Shown piece by piece: positions 1 through 11,230 of a DNA stretch of 64,000 bases. The translations under genes and the position numbers were made by a program. The stretch lies in assembly GCA_027475525.1 (NCBI GenBank), contig JAMWFC010000032.1, positions 1,302,001 through 1,366,000 of the forward strand, written 5' to 3'. Within the stretch, counting starts at the first letter, position 1. The number at the start of each line of letters is the position of its first letter. Origin of the DNA: Macrolepiota albuminosa (lineage: Eukaryota > Basidiomycota > Agaricomycetes > Agaricales > Agaricaceae). The notes under the pieces are model-generated. The model was not told the DNA's origin, searched no databases, and saw only the letters and a list, made by a program, of their open reading frames with translations.

Positions 1-265
1 CACTTGATGCATGTTAGCTATGTCAAACAGGACATTGATGACAACGCACAGTCCATAATGTCCTAATATTGCGGGAGACAGCAGAGGCATTATATGTTCT
101 ATCCACCACCCATAGGGCGCCGAAACCAGCTACTGTGTATGCCGTCCGCCGAACAAACTTCCTTAACCGCGTTGAGGGAGCCTTTTTCACAGCTTGACTC
201 GAGAAAAAACGCTGCTGAAGATGCCGATGCAGTCCATAAAGAGGTGACCGCTGTAGCGCGAACAT
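1..265 (-). CDS. ABC1/ADCK-like mitochondrial kinase, first exon (partial)
   Basis: The start codon is at 265 and exon 1 runs down to 50. It encodes about 72 residues: a basic, Ser/Arg-rich N-terminus typical of a mitochondrial presequence, then a hydrophobic segment (VAGFGALWVVDRTYN) and the motif ASAVSRNIRTLWT. This matches the region just before the catalytic domain in fungal ABC1/ADCK1 (Mcp2-like) atypical kinases. An intron follows: donor GTGCGT at 49-44, branch CTAAC near 17, acceptor AG at 4-3 (47 nt). Exon 2 would begin at 2 with TG, which fits the usual LWTC continuation. The kinase domain lies outside the window. In this family the protein acts at the inner mitochondrial membrane in lipid or coenzyme Q homeostasis. 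It is one of only two host-like genes seen here. Family assignment rests on the motif and topology, not on catalytic residues. Confidence 0.7.
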
Positions 266-1002
266 AAGAGAGCTATGGCAGCGAATTTAGCCAGATGACT
301 GCTACTGGATACTTGAAGTGAAAAAACCAGCTGAACGCATCGAGCGTGTCACTGTCAGTGGCCGTTGCTTCAAGTTGAAAACGATAAATTAATTCGTGGC
401 CCATGACGTATTTTCGGCAGTTCAACAGCGTCAGGTCCTAATATGACCAAATACCTGATTTTCTTTCTACATCGCAACCGCATGGCGTGTCTGTCGTAGC
501 TTGCCAGGCCTTGTCGAGCCCTGTCAGCGCAGTTCAGTACTTTTGGCATCGTCAATGACCTCTCCCAGGCGATCGCAACGTGGTAAACTCAGAAGGTTGG
601 GAGAAATCTGCTTCAGCAATGAACAAAGCAACGTCTTGATCGAGAAGAAGGGTCGAGTTACCATCACCCCCCAATTAGGCAATGTTGTTTTGGAGAAGGC
701 GCCCTGCCGCCTAAATACAAAGAACATTCACAGCTACTCGTGATCTCTGGAGACTAGATCTAAGGCGTCTTCGCCGATGTGGTCGTTGTACACCCCCGTG
801 GACAAGGTTACCGAAGCAATTAGATACTTACTTCTTTTGGAGCCTCCTTTGTTCCTCGTGTGCATGAACTCGTAGTACTTAAGTTCAAGCACTTTGTGCG
901 CTCCTTTTCCGCAAAGTACTTTTCCGCCGCTCTCTTAGTTCTCTCGACCAGAGAGAGACTGCAAATAAAATCTCGTTCTCCCCACGAGAGTTATCCATCA
1001 AA
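266..1002. promoter_or_regulatory. divergent intergenic region
   Basis: This lies between the minus-strand kinase and the plus-strand secreted-peptide gene and probably holds both promoters. Short overlapping ORFs occur on both strands, but none shows coding character or splice-supported extension. A CT-rich stretch and CAAATAAAATC (962-972) lie about 35 nt before the peptide gene's ATG and could be its core promoter. No other feature was recognised. Confidence 0.35.
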
Positions 1003-1291
1003 ATGCGCCTCAGTTCACTGCTTTGTTCATCGTTTGTCATCTACAGTAAGTCGATGATCCTTGCATCTGACGATCATCTAATCAACACCATCAGTGTCTA
1101 CTTCTGCTTGGGCGTCACCTATACCTATCTCCCCGCCCCTTGACGTCGAGGCAAGGACAGAGGTATGCAGAGTCCTACTTTACGTCTCATTCACCCGTCT
1201 CAAGAAACCTTTCTCACAGGTTGAATCGGCTCCGGTGAATCCAGTCCAACCTCCTCCAGGCAAACGTATCTGCCGTTTCAATTGCCTATAA
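1003..1291 (+). CDS. small secreted peptide precursor (3 exons)
   Basis: Proposed join of 1003-1045, 1095-1162 and 1220-1291, giving 60 residues and a TAA stop. The ATG has a good context (CATCAAAATG). Intron 1 (1046-1094, 49 nt) has GTAAGT, branch CTAATC/CAAC and CAG. Intron 2 (1163-1219, 57 nt) has GTATGC and CACAG; it is a multiple of three and open, so retention would give 79 residues. The product starts MRLSSLLCSSFVIY and continues to an A-W-A cleavage site, a convincing signal peptide. A short Pro-rich spacer follows, then a dibasic KR and a C-terminal ICRFNCL. Signal peptide, Kex2-like site and a short Cys-containing tail resemble secreted peptide precursors. No homologue is recognised. 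It is not a CaaX pheromone, because the Cys is second from the end. Confidence 0.5.
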
Positions 1292-2078
1292 ACGGTCCAT
1301 CCACTCTAGCCTCAATGGCTCTCAAAAACCCAAGTTGCAAATCACCGTCTCAGCTTGATGCATGAGTCGTCGACACAAACACCTACCCTCATCATTGCTC
1401 GGCATCCTCAGCATCATGTATCATCCTTATTTTCCATCTGAACTCAACTCTCATCTCCTTCGGCTACGAACACTTTCCCTATCCTGTTCGCTCTTTTTAT
1501 CAATACGTTCATTGCCCTCGTTATCGTTCCTTTACGCTCTCTTACTCCTATGTAGCATCCAGTATCTCTGTATTGTTTTCCAAGTTCACTATACCATTGG
1601 TCTGTACTCTACGTATCCATTTCTGTAATATTAGTCACTCAATGTATCCTATGCTTGATGCTATCCTACTTAAATCACCCACCCAGCCTATCCTGATAAC
1701 CAATAACCGATTTATTATTCGCCTCGGGATTTTTCATCCACATAGAGTGTGGTGCATTACCAGAGTGAACCGCTATTCACCCAGTAGTTTTGCTTCACAA
1801 ACGCGGGACTTTCTTGCAGGACTCAACGCAAGACGAGAGTGCAAGTCACATTTTAGGTCTCACTCAACATAGAACAGTCTGTCTAGGTTACAGATACATT
1901 GTCAGTAGCTTTCAAATGAGAATTACACTCTTGTTGCTGTGTTGCGTAGCATCGAAACTGTCTGTCAGGGACATGACCAGATTTGGCGCGTATTCTAAGC
2001 CTTCAGTGAAGCTAAGTCACTAATTCCATAGTAAGGTGCCTTTGATAAGTCACAAACATAGGTCATAAAAGTAGCAAG
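1292..2078. other. host non-coding DNA with no supported gene
   Basis: T/C-rich sequence that probably contains the 3' UTR of the peptide gene. The open stretch at 1362-1628 is Leu/Ser-rich from base composition and has no recognisable domain or splice structure. Host sequence ends at GCAAG (2074-2078), just before the Copia LTR; this could be one half of a target-site duplication, but the partner was not found. Confidence 0.4.
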
Positions 2079-2380
2079 TGTTGAGGTAGATATCTTGTTA
2101 TGCTCAACAAAAAACCGGATCGGTGGTTTCTACCGATCCGGTATTAATCAAACGAGGTGTGGCACAACCGTGAGCCTCGTGTTGTTTCCTTTCCTTTATT
2201 TTTATTTTTGTTATAAAATTATAATTACAGACACAGATAAATATGCTCCTGAAATCTTCACCACCCTCAGTCGTGTTCGACATACTAGTCATGATACAAC
2301 TGAGGGTGAGCATCCTTTACAGTACCTCATCAAACACACTTACTTATTTACCTGTAGCTTACTTGTTACTATTCTCTACA
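2079..2380 (+). repeat. Ty1/Copia 5' LTR (element D)
   Basis: A 302-bp stretch beginning TGTTGAGGTAGATATC and ending CTCTACA, with the TG...CA ends expected of a Copia LTR. It is followed directly by GGTATCGGGCC (2381-2391), which resembles the internal initiator-tRNA(Met) primer site used by Copia elements. A Copia-type gag starts 112 bp downstream. No second LTR copy was found in the window, so the boundaries rest on end motifs and context. Confidence 0.6.
2114..2142. repeat. perfect hairpin inside the Copia LTR
   Basis: ACCGGATCGGT (2114-2124) and ACCGATCCGGT (2132-2142) form an 11-bp perfect stem with a 7-nt loop about 35 nt from the LTR start. Confidence 0.7.
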
Positions 2381-2491
2381 GGTATCGGGCCCTGTTAGCT
2401 CTTCCTGCTGTGGAAGAACTAAGCATATATTGTCGAGACGCACCCACACTACAACCACTACACTACCCACACCAAGACCACCTATCCAGAC

Positions 2492-5065
2492 ATGTCGGCT
2501 ACAGCACTGGCAATGCTGAACCCCTCTATTTTTCCAGAGAAGGTGCATTTTGATGGTACAAACTTTGCAGCTTTCCACGACAGGGTTCTTATCGCTGCGC
2601 ACACTTGCAGAGCATGGGGGTGCATTTTGATGGTACAAACTTTGCAGCTTTCCACGACAGGGTTCTTATCGCTGCGCACACTTGCAGAGCATGGGGGTAC
2701 TTAGATGGTGTTGGACCATAAGTCTATCTCAGCACATACATTCAGTCATGTAAAGTAGACACATCATCTATCGATTCCCCAATTCCAGCCTCAGTTGTTT
2801 ACCTCCACATAGGCATGACACTGAGGCTGTAAGTACATTATCATTCCCTCATATGTGACTTACTTATGTTTACCTCATTTACAAAGTGACTTAACATGTT
2901 ATTATAGGTTTGGGTCTACAGGTTATGGGCCTTCTATTGGACTGGACCAGTTTTTAGGACACTTTATTCCTGTCTAACACTTGTGGCTGCCTCCACAGTG
3001 TTGCTGTTTTTACATTTCTCACATGCCTCGTCACTCGACTGGAGGACACCATCCTCGATGATTTCCTCATTCAGGAGTTAATGCACAGACATTCCCTGAC
3101 ATGGGCCTGTCAATCAACATCCCGTTACCTGAATCACTGGCTGATGGACTGCATATTCCACAAAGACCACATTCCTCTGTTCATGTTCCTCATTTTTTTG
3201 ATACTCCTGGCACTCTCCAGAACAATCGTTCTTTTCAGACTTCTCATCACTGTTTTTTTCAGACTTCTCATCACTGTTTTACTTTTGTTTCTGCCAATTT
3301 GTTACTGCATACATCTACCTCTTTCCATGCTCCTACTCCTTGATGACCTCCTTTTCTTTCTCCCTCTGTTCATACATATCATTCTGATTCTCCTGTTACT
3401 TCACAATCAAATTCTGCTCAACCTCAACTTTATTCGCCTATCTTAAATGCTTTTCATGCAAATTCCGTTTGTCTGGAGGATATACAACCTCATAATATTC
3501 CTGTACCATCTTCACATTCCTCTTCCTCATTATCAGGTCATACCTTTATTAATACAAATAATGTTTCCACACATCATGCTTTTTCCAGTTCTTCCAATTC
3601 AACTTCTGTATACTCTCAGTCTTCTCTAGCTCCAGTCAACTCACAGACATGTTTTGTTTACACACCATATGCCAATCACCAATGAGTCTTCAATGATAAT
3701 TTCCCTAATTCTCATATTCCCCCCTGTTCTTATTTTTCTGCCTCATTCCCCTCAACTTTCATCTTGTTCTTCTCATTGTCATGATCTTACCTTATCTGAT
3801 ACCAAACTCCCTTCACTAGCTACTGTCCCTCTCTTGAAATCTTCCATGGAATGGGTTTTGTGGCACTTGATGGTCACTAGGATTATTACAAGCATTGGTC
3901 TCCATGGTCATATATGCAGGATCTCTAATGTTGGTGATCTTTGGGATCTGACAAGCCCAGTAGCTCTTCCTCCCCCATATGGTTTTGACTCTACTCCTGA
4001 AGAAATTGAAGCTTTTCATGTTTTTTTTTTGGATCATGACAATATTGTTGAACACATTATAGTTGGCAGACTATCCCCAAGAAATACAAGATTCACTTCC
4101 CTCTAAATGAGGTGGCCCTTATGATTTACCAATTTGGCCTGCTCATGATCTACTGTCTTTTCCTCAGGAATGTTTTGGGATTAGTAGTGCATCAAATGCA
4201 GAATTTACCAAATCAAAAGTTTTTTTTTGCTTGTAGCTTCTCTGACAACTGTTTTGACATATGTTCAACAATAGTGTTCTGCTGTCCACCAACTTGCTGG
4301 CACACCTTGGGATTTTACACCTTGGCAGAAAATTCAGAAATTTGTTGATGGGTTACCAAATGGAGATTGATGGTTTGTTCTCAAGGAAGAAGTTCAGCAA
4401 TCTTGGAAAAATGTTGGTCCTGAAGGTGCTTATGATTAGCCAATACTAGCTATTCATGTCATGAATATAGACACTGAACAGCGACACCTCTCTTTGAATC
4501 ACTGTCCTCAAGTTCAACCAACCTTACCCAATCCAACTGCAACTACATCACAGACAAACATACAATCAGCCACACTGACCATTTCTTTATCCAATCCTTC
4601 TGATTCAACTACAAACACACACCCTCATATTCAATGCTCCAACTGTAATATGTATGAACTGTAATATGTATGGACACATGATCAAAAATTGTTGGTCTAA
4701 AGGTAGTGCTATGGAGAATGGACCTGATGCTGCCAGAATGCATCCTTGAGCAAATGTAGCCATGGAGGACACTCAACACTTATTTATACCTTTATCTTTT
4801 GTCAAAGAACATGATGAATCAGATGTACTTCCTGCAGATAACAGTGCCAATGAAATTCATTTAACTGCTTATTTTCCTGAATCATTGACATTGCTGAAAC
4901 CACCTCATCTCGCATTTATTCAAACCTTACCCTCTATTGATTGCACTTGCTTTGTTCTTGAATTATTTCAATGCAATATTGGATTTGGGTTGTACTATTC
5001 ATATCCTTTGAGATAGACAATTGTTCTGGACTTATGACAAAGAGGGTGCGACCTTCATAGGAACA
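2492..5065 (+). pseudogene. decayed Copia Gag region (element D)
   Basis: Translation from 2492 gives a Copia Gag N-terminus (motifs KVHFDGTNFAAFHDR and RAWGYLDG) once the 77-bp tandem duplication at 2542-2695 is collapsed. A stop follows shortly. GTAAGT...TTATAG at about 2830-2908 has a branch-like CTTAAC and looks like an intron. Pieces of a Ser/Pro-rich Gag continue in shifting frames to about 4700. A CCHC zinc knuckle (C-SN-C-NMYG-H-MIKN-C) is encoded at 4635-4692 if a 16-bp tandem repeat is removed. Homology ends at about 5017-5065, where family A sequence begins. No integrase or RT follows here, so the element is 3'-truncated or rearranged. Confidence 0.55.
2542..2695. repeat. 77-bp tandem duplication (likely assembly artefact)
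   Basis: 2542-2618 is repeated at 2619-2695. It duplicates Gag codons in frame-breaking fashion. Confidence 0.9.
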
Positions 5066-6164
5066 GCAACGGACGTTGTTGTAGCCAGAGCAGAGGTCGA
5101 TTTTCGTGTAAACCTTGGCACTGTGGAGTCAATCGACCAGATCGCCAATGAGCAGAAGCGGGTAGTGGTTCTTTGTGGTGATTTTATTGAGTCCCCGATA
5201 GTTGACGCAGAGTCAGAGAGAACCGTCCTTCTTTTTGGCAAATAAAACCAGGGCTCCAGTGGCGGAGGCAGAGAGTCAGATGAATCCTTTCCTGAGCATT
5301 TCATTGAGGTAGTCTTTGAGGGCCCGGAGTTCGACTTCTGACATGTTGTATACCTTGCCAAAAGGGGGGCGGCTCCTTCCTCGAGGTCGATTGTATGGTC
5401 ATAGAGGCAGTGAGGGGGAATCTCCTTAGCGTCTCCTTCAGAGAATATGTCAGCGAACTTGTGGTACTCCGGAGGAACTACTTCTTGGAGGATCTGTTCC
5501 TTGGTTTTCTTTTCTGGAGGGATAGCATCCTCTTGTAGGTGCTCTTTTGGGAGGGATGGCGAGGTGTGTAGTTGAAACGTGGGGGTTCCGTCCTTCATGA
5601 GGCAGGCGAAGGGGGCGGCTCCAATGATCCTAATGTCGAGTGTGTTTGGGTCAATTGGGGTCGCAGATTCACAGGCTGGAGTGGGTTTGATGCGTGTCTG
5701 AGACCGGCCTGGGTAGTTCGGCCCTTTGTACCTGTTCTGAGGAATGTTTGGGGGTTGATTGGGGGCCTTGCAGGTTTGGATGGGCGTTGGTGGCATATGG
5801 GTGGGGGGTGCAGCTGCCGCCCCGGGGATGTCGGGCATCGGGTTGCTCCCTAGAGCCTGGAGGTGCACGGCGGTTGAGGGGTGGTCTTTGGGTCCCAGGA
5901 AGGTCATGGTGAGCATCCTCCAATCGATGTCGGGGTTTGTGTCACGTAGCCAGGGTAGTCCCAGCACCATTGGGGTCGATCCATGAAGTTGTGTGACTAG
6001 GAAGTTGGAGGTGAACTCGTAGTCATTGTCCAGGATCACATGTTCCAAGTGAGACCTCTGGATGGGGCCGGAGGAGGAGGGGGTGCCGTCAAGGCGTTGC
6101 AGGTGGAGGGGTTGGTCGAGGGAGTCATGGGAAAGGTTGAGGGTGTCGCTAATGAAAACTCTGG
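5066..6164 (-). pseudogene. family A0 protease-2/RT fragment (left part)
   Basis: Minus-strand sequence aligns to A2 at about 30550-31640. It carries the end of the second retropepsin (LGLPWLRDTNPDIDWR), the PR-RT linker (IIGAAPFACLMKDGTPTF) and the start of RT ([12 protein letters not shown]). The reading frame shifts near 5370. The fragment ends at the TCTGG (6160-6164) that was duplicated when A1 inserted, and continues at 17859. The left edge abuts Copia D without an LTR, so the 3' half of A0 is missing. The long open frame that runs on past 6164 is a chimera with A1 LTR sequence. Confidence 0.8.
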
Positions 6165-6930
6165 TGTCAGGTTCTGCTGAGTCGGGGGCTTTCCGGGAAA
6201 GCAATGCCCTTACAATGCAGACTTGATCCACAGATACTTGGGTGTCTGGAACTCCGGGGCTAGGACTCCGGGGTTCAAGATGCAGACAGGGGTAGTCCCA
6301 GAAGAGGGGACTTGGTCCAGGAGTTTTGGGTTGTGGGTAGCTGGGAGTTGGGTGGGGGTCGAGTCGTGAACCAGAGGTTCTAAGACGAGACCGAGTTAGC
6401 AAATTACAAGTCGTGAAGTACATACCAAACTTTAGAGAACGCAGTTATTCAGGCATGCCAGTCAAAGCATACCAGTCAGTGCATACCAATCAAGCAAAGG
6501 GCATGCAACAATTCGAGTTAATATCAAGACTGGCGAATACAACAGGGGACTACACTATAAGTACTACAGGGCTGGGTCTCGGGGTTCCGGGATGTCTGGG
6601 ATGGGTTCCGGGAGTCATTGAGTAGCGGGCAGGGACTGTATACCTGGATCACGCATGTGGGGACGTGCGATCAATTGGTGTGGAGGGAGCTGTGATGCGT
6701 GATGCGTGATGGCCAGAAGCGAGTTGCATGATCCGATCATTGATGGCAGTTGATCCTGGGGTCCGTGATGCGGGGTTCCCAGGGGGGCTGGCTGATGGCG
6801 GTCTTTGATGCATATGACGGCGGTGTTGGCAGCTGTGGAGGCGGAGCGCGTTGTGGGGTTGACGAAAGAGGCTCCCAGATGGGGCTCCAGAGATGTCCCA
6901 GGGAGGTTCCGGAGGGGAGGGGTCGTGACA
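6165..6930 (-). repeat. A1 3' LTR
   Basis: 766 bp, TGTCAGGTTCTGCTGAG to GGTCGTGACA as read on the plus strand. The next bases (TCACCCCCCCCTCAG, 6931-6945) read as a polypurine tract in element sense, marking this as the 3' LTR. Confidence 0.9.
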
Positions 6931-7058
6931 TCACCCCCCCCTCAGCACTGAGACCCTCCGAGGCATGCATAGCTGGAGGTTCGGACCGGGGTCCAAGCGT
7001 GGGATCCGGCACTTCTTCTGCCACGTATTGAAAAAAAATTTTACCATCAAACTCAACT

Positions 7059-8755
7059 ATGTCGCATATGCCAACACATTCCCCAACACCCCCACATACT
7101 AACGAGGTCGCGCCCCTCATGGCATGGGAAGCCTGGGACGTGTGGTACCAAGCTCACCTCAACTGGGAGCGCGTGGCGGCGCTCGCCCAACAATGTGAGT
7201 GCTCCCATGTCATCTGCTTATCGCCACTGACCTTCCTTTTCCAGAACAATGCAACATTCCTGCCCCAGAGGTGGGTCCCAGCCAGCTCCCAATGCAGGCC
7301 CCAGTGTCCCTCCAGAGTCCCATCTGAGTCATCCCACGCCCACCTTTGTGTGGATGACTGTCCACCCTCCCTGTCTGCAACCCCCTCCCTGCTTTAGGCT
7401 GCCTGCCCTCCGTTTTCGTCGTTCCTGGATGGTAATAGAGACTGTTTCAGAGGTCCTGGAAGATCAACGTGTTGTGTGGGCGGTTGTGATGCAGGAGTTG
7501 TTTGGGGAGGCCCTGGAGAGGCTCCGGGGTCTACCTGCCCATGCCTGGTGCGTGAGCAACGGACTGGTGAGTGGTCTCCTACCTCTGGTCTTCCTTGCTG
7601 ACTTTGGTGCAGTGCTTGCACTGCGCCCAACAAGTGGTCCCCTGCTTGTTCGAGGTTCCGGGCCCCTTGTCCCGCCGGGATACGTCCGTGTGTGAGGCCT
7701 GCCGCCTCAACCATGAGCAGTGTTCCGTGTTGTCGCTGTGGAGGGCGTGTTGTGTCTCTCGGGAGCAGGGGTGGCCGCTGGGGGGGGTCACCTGGAGGAT
7801 GGGGGTCAAGGAGCAGGATTGGGTGGAGCCGGTGGAGGAGGTGCCTGCAGCACCCAGTGGGGGTTCGGAGGGCTGAAGAGTCATCCAGGTGGGGGCTGGG
7901 GTTGCCCTGTGGTCCTGATCACATGTCGGGTGACCTGGGCCGGGACCCACAGCCACAAGGGTCGTGGGGGGCGCCCCGACAAAGGAAAGAGGTGGGTGTC
8001 GCCCAGTCCCTCTCCGGGGCCCTCCAAGAGGGCACGTCTGCTTCTGGAGACCCCATCCCCGGTCTCTCTCCCGTGTCTATCCCCAGCGGCGTTCTCCTCT
8101 CTGTCCAGGGGACTCCTAGCTGATGAAGTCGGGGTCCTGCAGGAGCAGGGGGGTCACAGGGAGGGGGTGAGGGAGGAGGCGGTGGCCAGGAGAGATCTGG
8201 AGGAGGGTCAGGAGGTGATGATCCAGGACCTGAAAGAGGCCAGGGTCGCCCGGAGAGAAGTGGAGGCCAAGTTGGAGGCGTTGCGGGCGAGGCTGGGGCA
8301 GGGAGTGGGGATCCCAGAGAGGGTCCCCTCGGGACAGGAGTTGATGGAGGGGCTGCGCTGCGATGTGGTGATCGCACACATGGCATCCTTGAGTGAGTCC
8401 TCTGTCACTTGCTCACCTCTTTTGCTAACGTCTCCAGGCTGGGCCCAGGAGCACCGTCTGCTCCTGGATGGGGCTGCCGTGGCACTCGCTGCGCTGCAGG
8501 AGGGGCAGCGCCTGGAGGTGACAACTCCTGGGATGGAGCGCAGCCTTGACCTCCTGGGGCAGCTGGTGGTCGCATACCGGCAGAGGAATGTGCCCGCCCC
8601 AGGATCCTAGTTTGAGCGCGTACTGGACGAGGGCGAGCCCCTCCTGTCCTGGGATCTGCTGGCTGAGGAAGTGTGGCGGGAGCATGGTCCAGAGGGGATG
8701 GGGGAGGATTTCCAGGGTTGGCCGAGGGGAGGGGTGGCGAGGGGAGTTCCGGTTC
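7059..8755 (+). pseudogene. A1 antisense Cys6/coiled-coil accessory gene (decayed copy)
   Basis: Colinear with the intact A2 gene at 25680-27439 and on the same relative strand, antisense to gag-pol. It starts MSHMPTHSPTPPHTNE. The conserved intron boundaries survive: GTGAGT after the first exon, GTGAGT before the Cys cluster, a shared acceptor (CCCACAG aligned with A2 GGGAG) and GTGAGT...TGCTAACGTCTCCAG near 8392-8437. All six cluster cysteines (CLHC, VVPC, CEAC, HEQC) are kept, while an extra non-cluster Cys is Arg. Frameshifts and a TAG in place of a Trp codon (8608-8610 region) make it a pseudogene. Confidence 0.7.
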
Positions 8756-9024
8756 GGGGCCCCAGCGTTAGGGGCGGCGTATTGTGTTTTCTTGTCATTT
8801 TTTTTTGTCTGTTTTGTTCCCTGTTACCGCTAACTTGTAGAATAATGTACTTATAGAAAAATGTATATACTTGGTTTCCCAGGGTCAAAGGGTAGTGTGA
8901 GTAAGGGGGCAAGAAAACTGGAAAGAGCACCTTGCCCAGACTCTGGGACACTACTGTGAAACAGTACTAAAAGGTAGTAAGATCTAGAAAGGGAAAACAG
9001 AAAGTATACATGGGAGTTGAATCC

Positions 9025-11230
9025 CTACTGAGCCCAGAGGCGGGGGTTACGCCCACTACTGCCATCTGTGAGTCCTGCGCCCAGGAGGGTCATTTCCCGG
9101 GTGCCGCTGCTGGAAGTCCCGGAGTTTGTCGAGGGCGCCTTCAAGGTTTTGGCGTGGTTCTCAAGTGTCATCCTCTGGGCCATATCCCTTCCACCGTACA
9201 AGGAAGTGGGGTCGTCCACAGATATTCTGGGAGTCGAGGATGTCTTCAACCTCGTAGTGTTACTTGTCCTTGACCTCGACCGGAGGAGGGGATTCAGGCC
9301 GTCGTTCAGAGAAAGGATCCAGGGGGTGTCATTCCAGGAGGCGGACGTGGAATACCGGGTGCAGGCCTTTAAGTCCTGGGGGGAGCTCAATCTTGTAGGC
9401 GTGGGATGAGACCTTCTTCAAAATTTTGAACCGGCCAAGGCGCTTGTGATCGAGTTTTGGGGAGGGCCAGCGGGTGCGGAGGTGGCGTCGATCTAACCAT
9501 ACCTTTGTCCTGGGAGTCTAGTCAGGGGTGTCTTCCCATTTCCGGTCAGCGTGTTTCACATAGGCCTGGTTCGTGGTGTCGATCTCTTCCCGGAGGAACT
9601 TGTGAAGGGATTGGAGGTCCCAGGCGACCTCATGGACAGCATGCAACAGGATGTTCCGGAGCAAGAGTGTCAGTCGAGGGTGGTATCCCTTGTTGGCAAA
9701 GAAGGGTGATACCCTAGTGGCAGAGTGCGGCGTGTTGTTGTAGGTGAACTCGGCCAGGGGGAGCTCGGCACGCCAGTTGTCCTGCAAGTAGTTGACGTAC
9801 AGCTGGAGGTACTGCTCGAGAGACTGATTGACCCTTTTGGTTTGACCGTTGGTTTCGAGATGATAGGCAGTAGAGAGGTTAGTCTTTACTTCAAGGGCCT
9901 TACACAGGGAAGTCCAGAACTTGGACATGAAGAGTGGGCCATGGTCGGAGACAATGTCGTCCGGGAGTCCGTGTTTGGCAAAGACATGCTTGAGGAACAG
10001 CCAGGCAAAGTCCGGGGCAGTGTCCGTGGTGTGACAGGGTAGGAAGATGCCCTGTTTGGTTAGCCTACACACCACGACGAGAATGGCATTGAACCCTTCA
10101 GATTCCGAGAGTTCGACAATGTGATCCAGAGATATAGAGGATCAGAGGCGTCATCCGACCAGCAAGGGTTTCAGGAGTCCGTAGGGTCGGTGCTGGGGGA
10201 CCTTGGCCTGGAGGCAGGGTTTGCATGATTGAATGTAGCAGGTCATGTTCTTCTTCAATCCTGGCTAAAAATAAGTCCGGGAGACAAGTTGGAGGGTCTT
10301 ACGTATCCCAGGGTGTCCCCAGAGCTTGTGGTCGTGGTGTTGGCAGAAAACGTTGTAGCAAAGTTGTGCATGATCTGGGACATAGATGCGGCCATCCTGG
10401 AGGAGGAGTTTCTTGTCAGGGGACAAGGAGAAGGCAGGGTCCCGGTTGGTTCTGTTGGGGGGTTTGCGGGGGTCATGGTCGGTGAAGTACTTGTCTCAGA
10501 GGGCGCGGCAGATCTGGCTCAGGGTTCCTTCATTGTTTAAGATCAGTACGGCATTCAGATGTTCAGGAGGGATCACCACGCAATGATTGCACACATTGCA
10601 TTCCGCCTCGAACGACTTCTTGGGGTAGACGTCCGGTCGATGGGTGAGGGCATTGGGTTTAGCTCCAAGTCGTCCCAGGCAGTACTGGATTGTGAAGTCG
10701 TACTCCGAGAGGATCTCGGACCATCAGGCCTGCTGTCGACTAAGTTGCTTGGTCGTGGTGAAGTACTGCAGGTTGTTGTGATCCGAGTAGACCTGGATCT
10801 GGTGCCGGGCTCCTTCGAGGTAGGCCCGCCATTGCTTGAAGGCTTCGACGATGGCAAGGAGCTTCTTGTCGTAGATGTTGTAGTTGAGCTCAGCGTCGAT
10901 CATGGACTGGGTGTAGAAGGCGACTGGCCAGGGCTCCCCACCATCAGATCCCATCTGCAAGAGAATCCCGGCGATGGCGTAGTTAGAGGCGTCACATTCT
11001 AGGATAATCAGGAGGGCCGGGTCGTAGTGCCGAAGTACAGGGGCAACTGTGAAAGCCTCCTTGAGCAGGTTAAAGACGCTCTGGCACTTACTGTCCTAGT
11101 CCCAGGTGACATCCTTGCGTGTGAGCTGGTTGAGGGGTTTTGTGATACCGAAGTAGTTGTCTATGAACCTCCGGTAGAAGTTAGCGAAACCCAAGAAGGA
11201 TTGTACTTCCTTCACGTTTTGGGGTTGCGG
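9025..11230 (-). pseudogene. A1 pol 3' part: RT end, RNase H, integrase, chromodomain
   Basis: Minus-strand matches to A2 pol. RNase H region is at about 10724-11000 ([15 protein letters not shown]). The integrase core is at 9518-10075 ([34 protein letters not shown]). The chromodomain region near 9025-9390 is frameshifted. Unlike A2, this copy keeps the SSISLDHIVEL segment before the integrase core (about 10100-10140), showing that A2 carries a small deletion there. It is interrupted at 11230 by the solo B LTR and resumes at 12305. Confidence 0.8.

Noticed and set aside
1003..1291. Basidiomycete mating pheromone precursor
   Set aside because: There is a secretory signal and the terminal motif is not CaaX (Cys is the penultimate residue).
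3081..3446. Leucine-rich membrane protein
   Set aside because: T-rich decayed Copia Gag read in a shifted frame; no start context or domain.
5032..6423. Single 463-residue minus-strand gene
   Set aside because: It is a fortuitous fusion of A1 LTR sequence with A0 protease/RT sequence across the insertion junction at 6165.
7394..8386. Minus-strand Pro-rich ORFs opposite the A1 accessory gene (and the equivalents at 25940-27136 in A2)
   Set aside because: They are GC-rich shadows of the plus-strand gene: no motifs, no splice support, and frames not conserved between copies.
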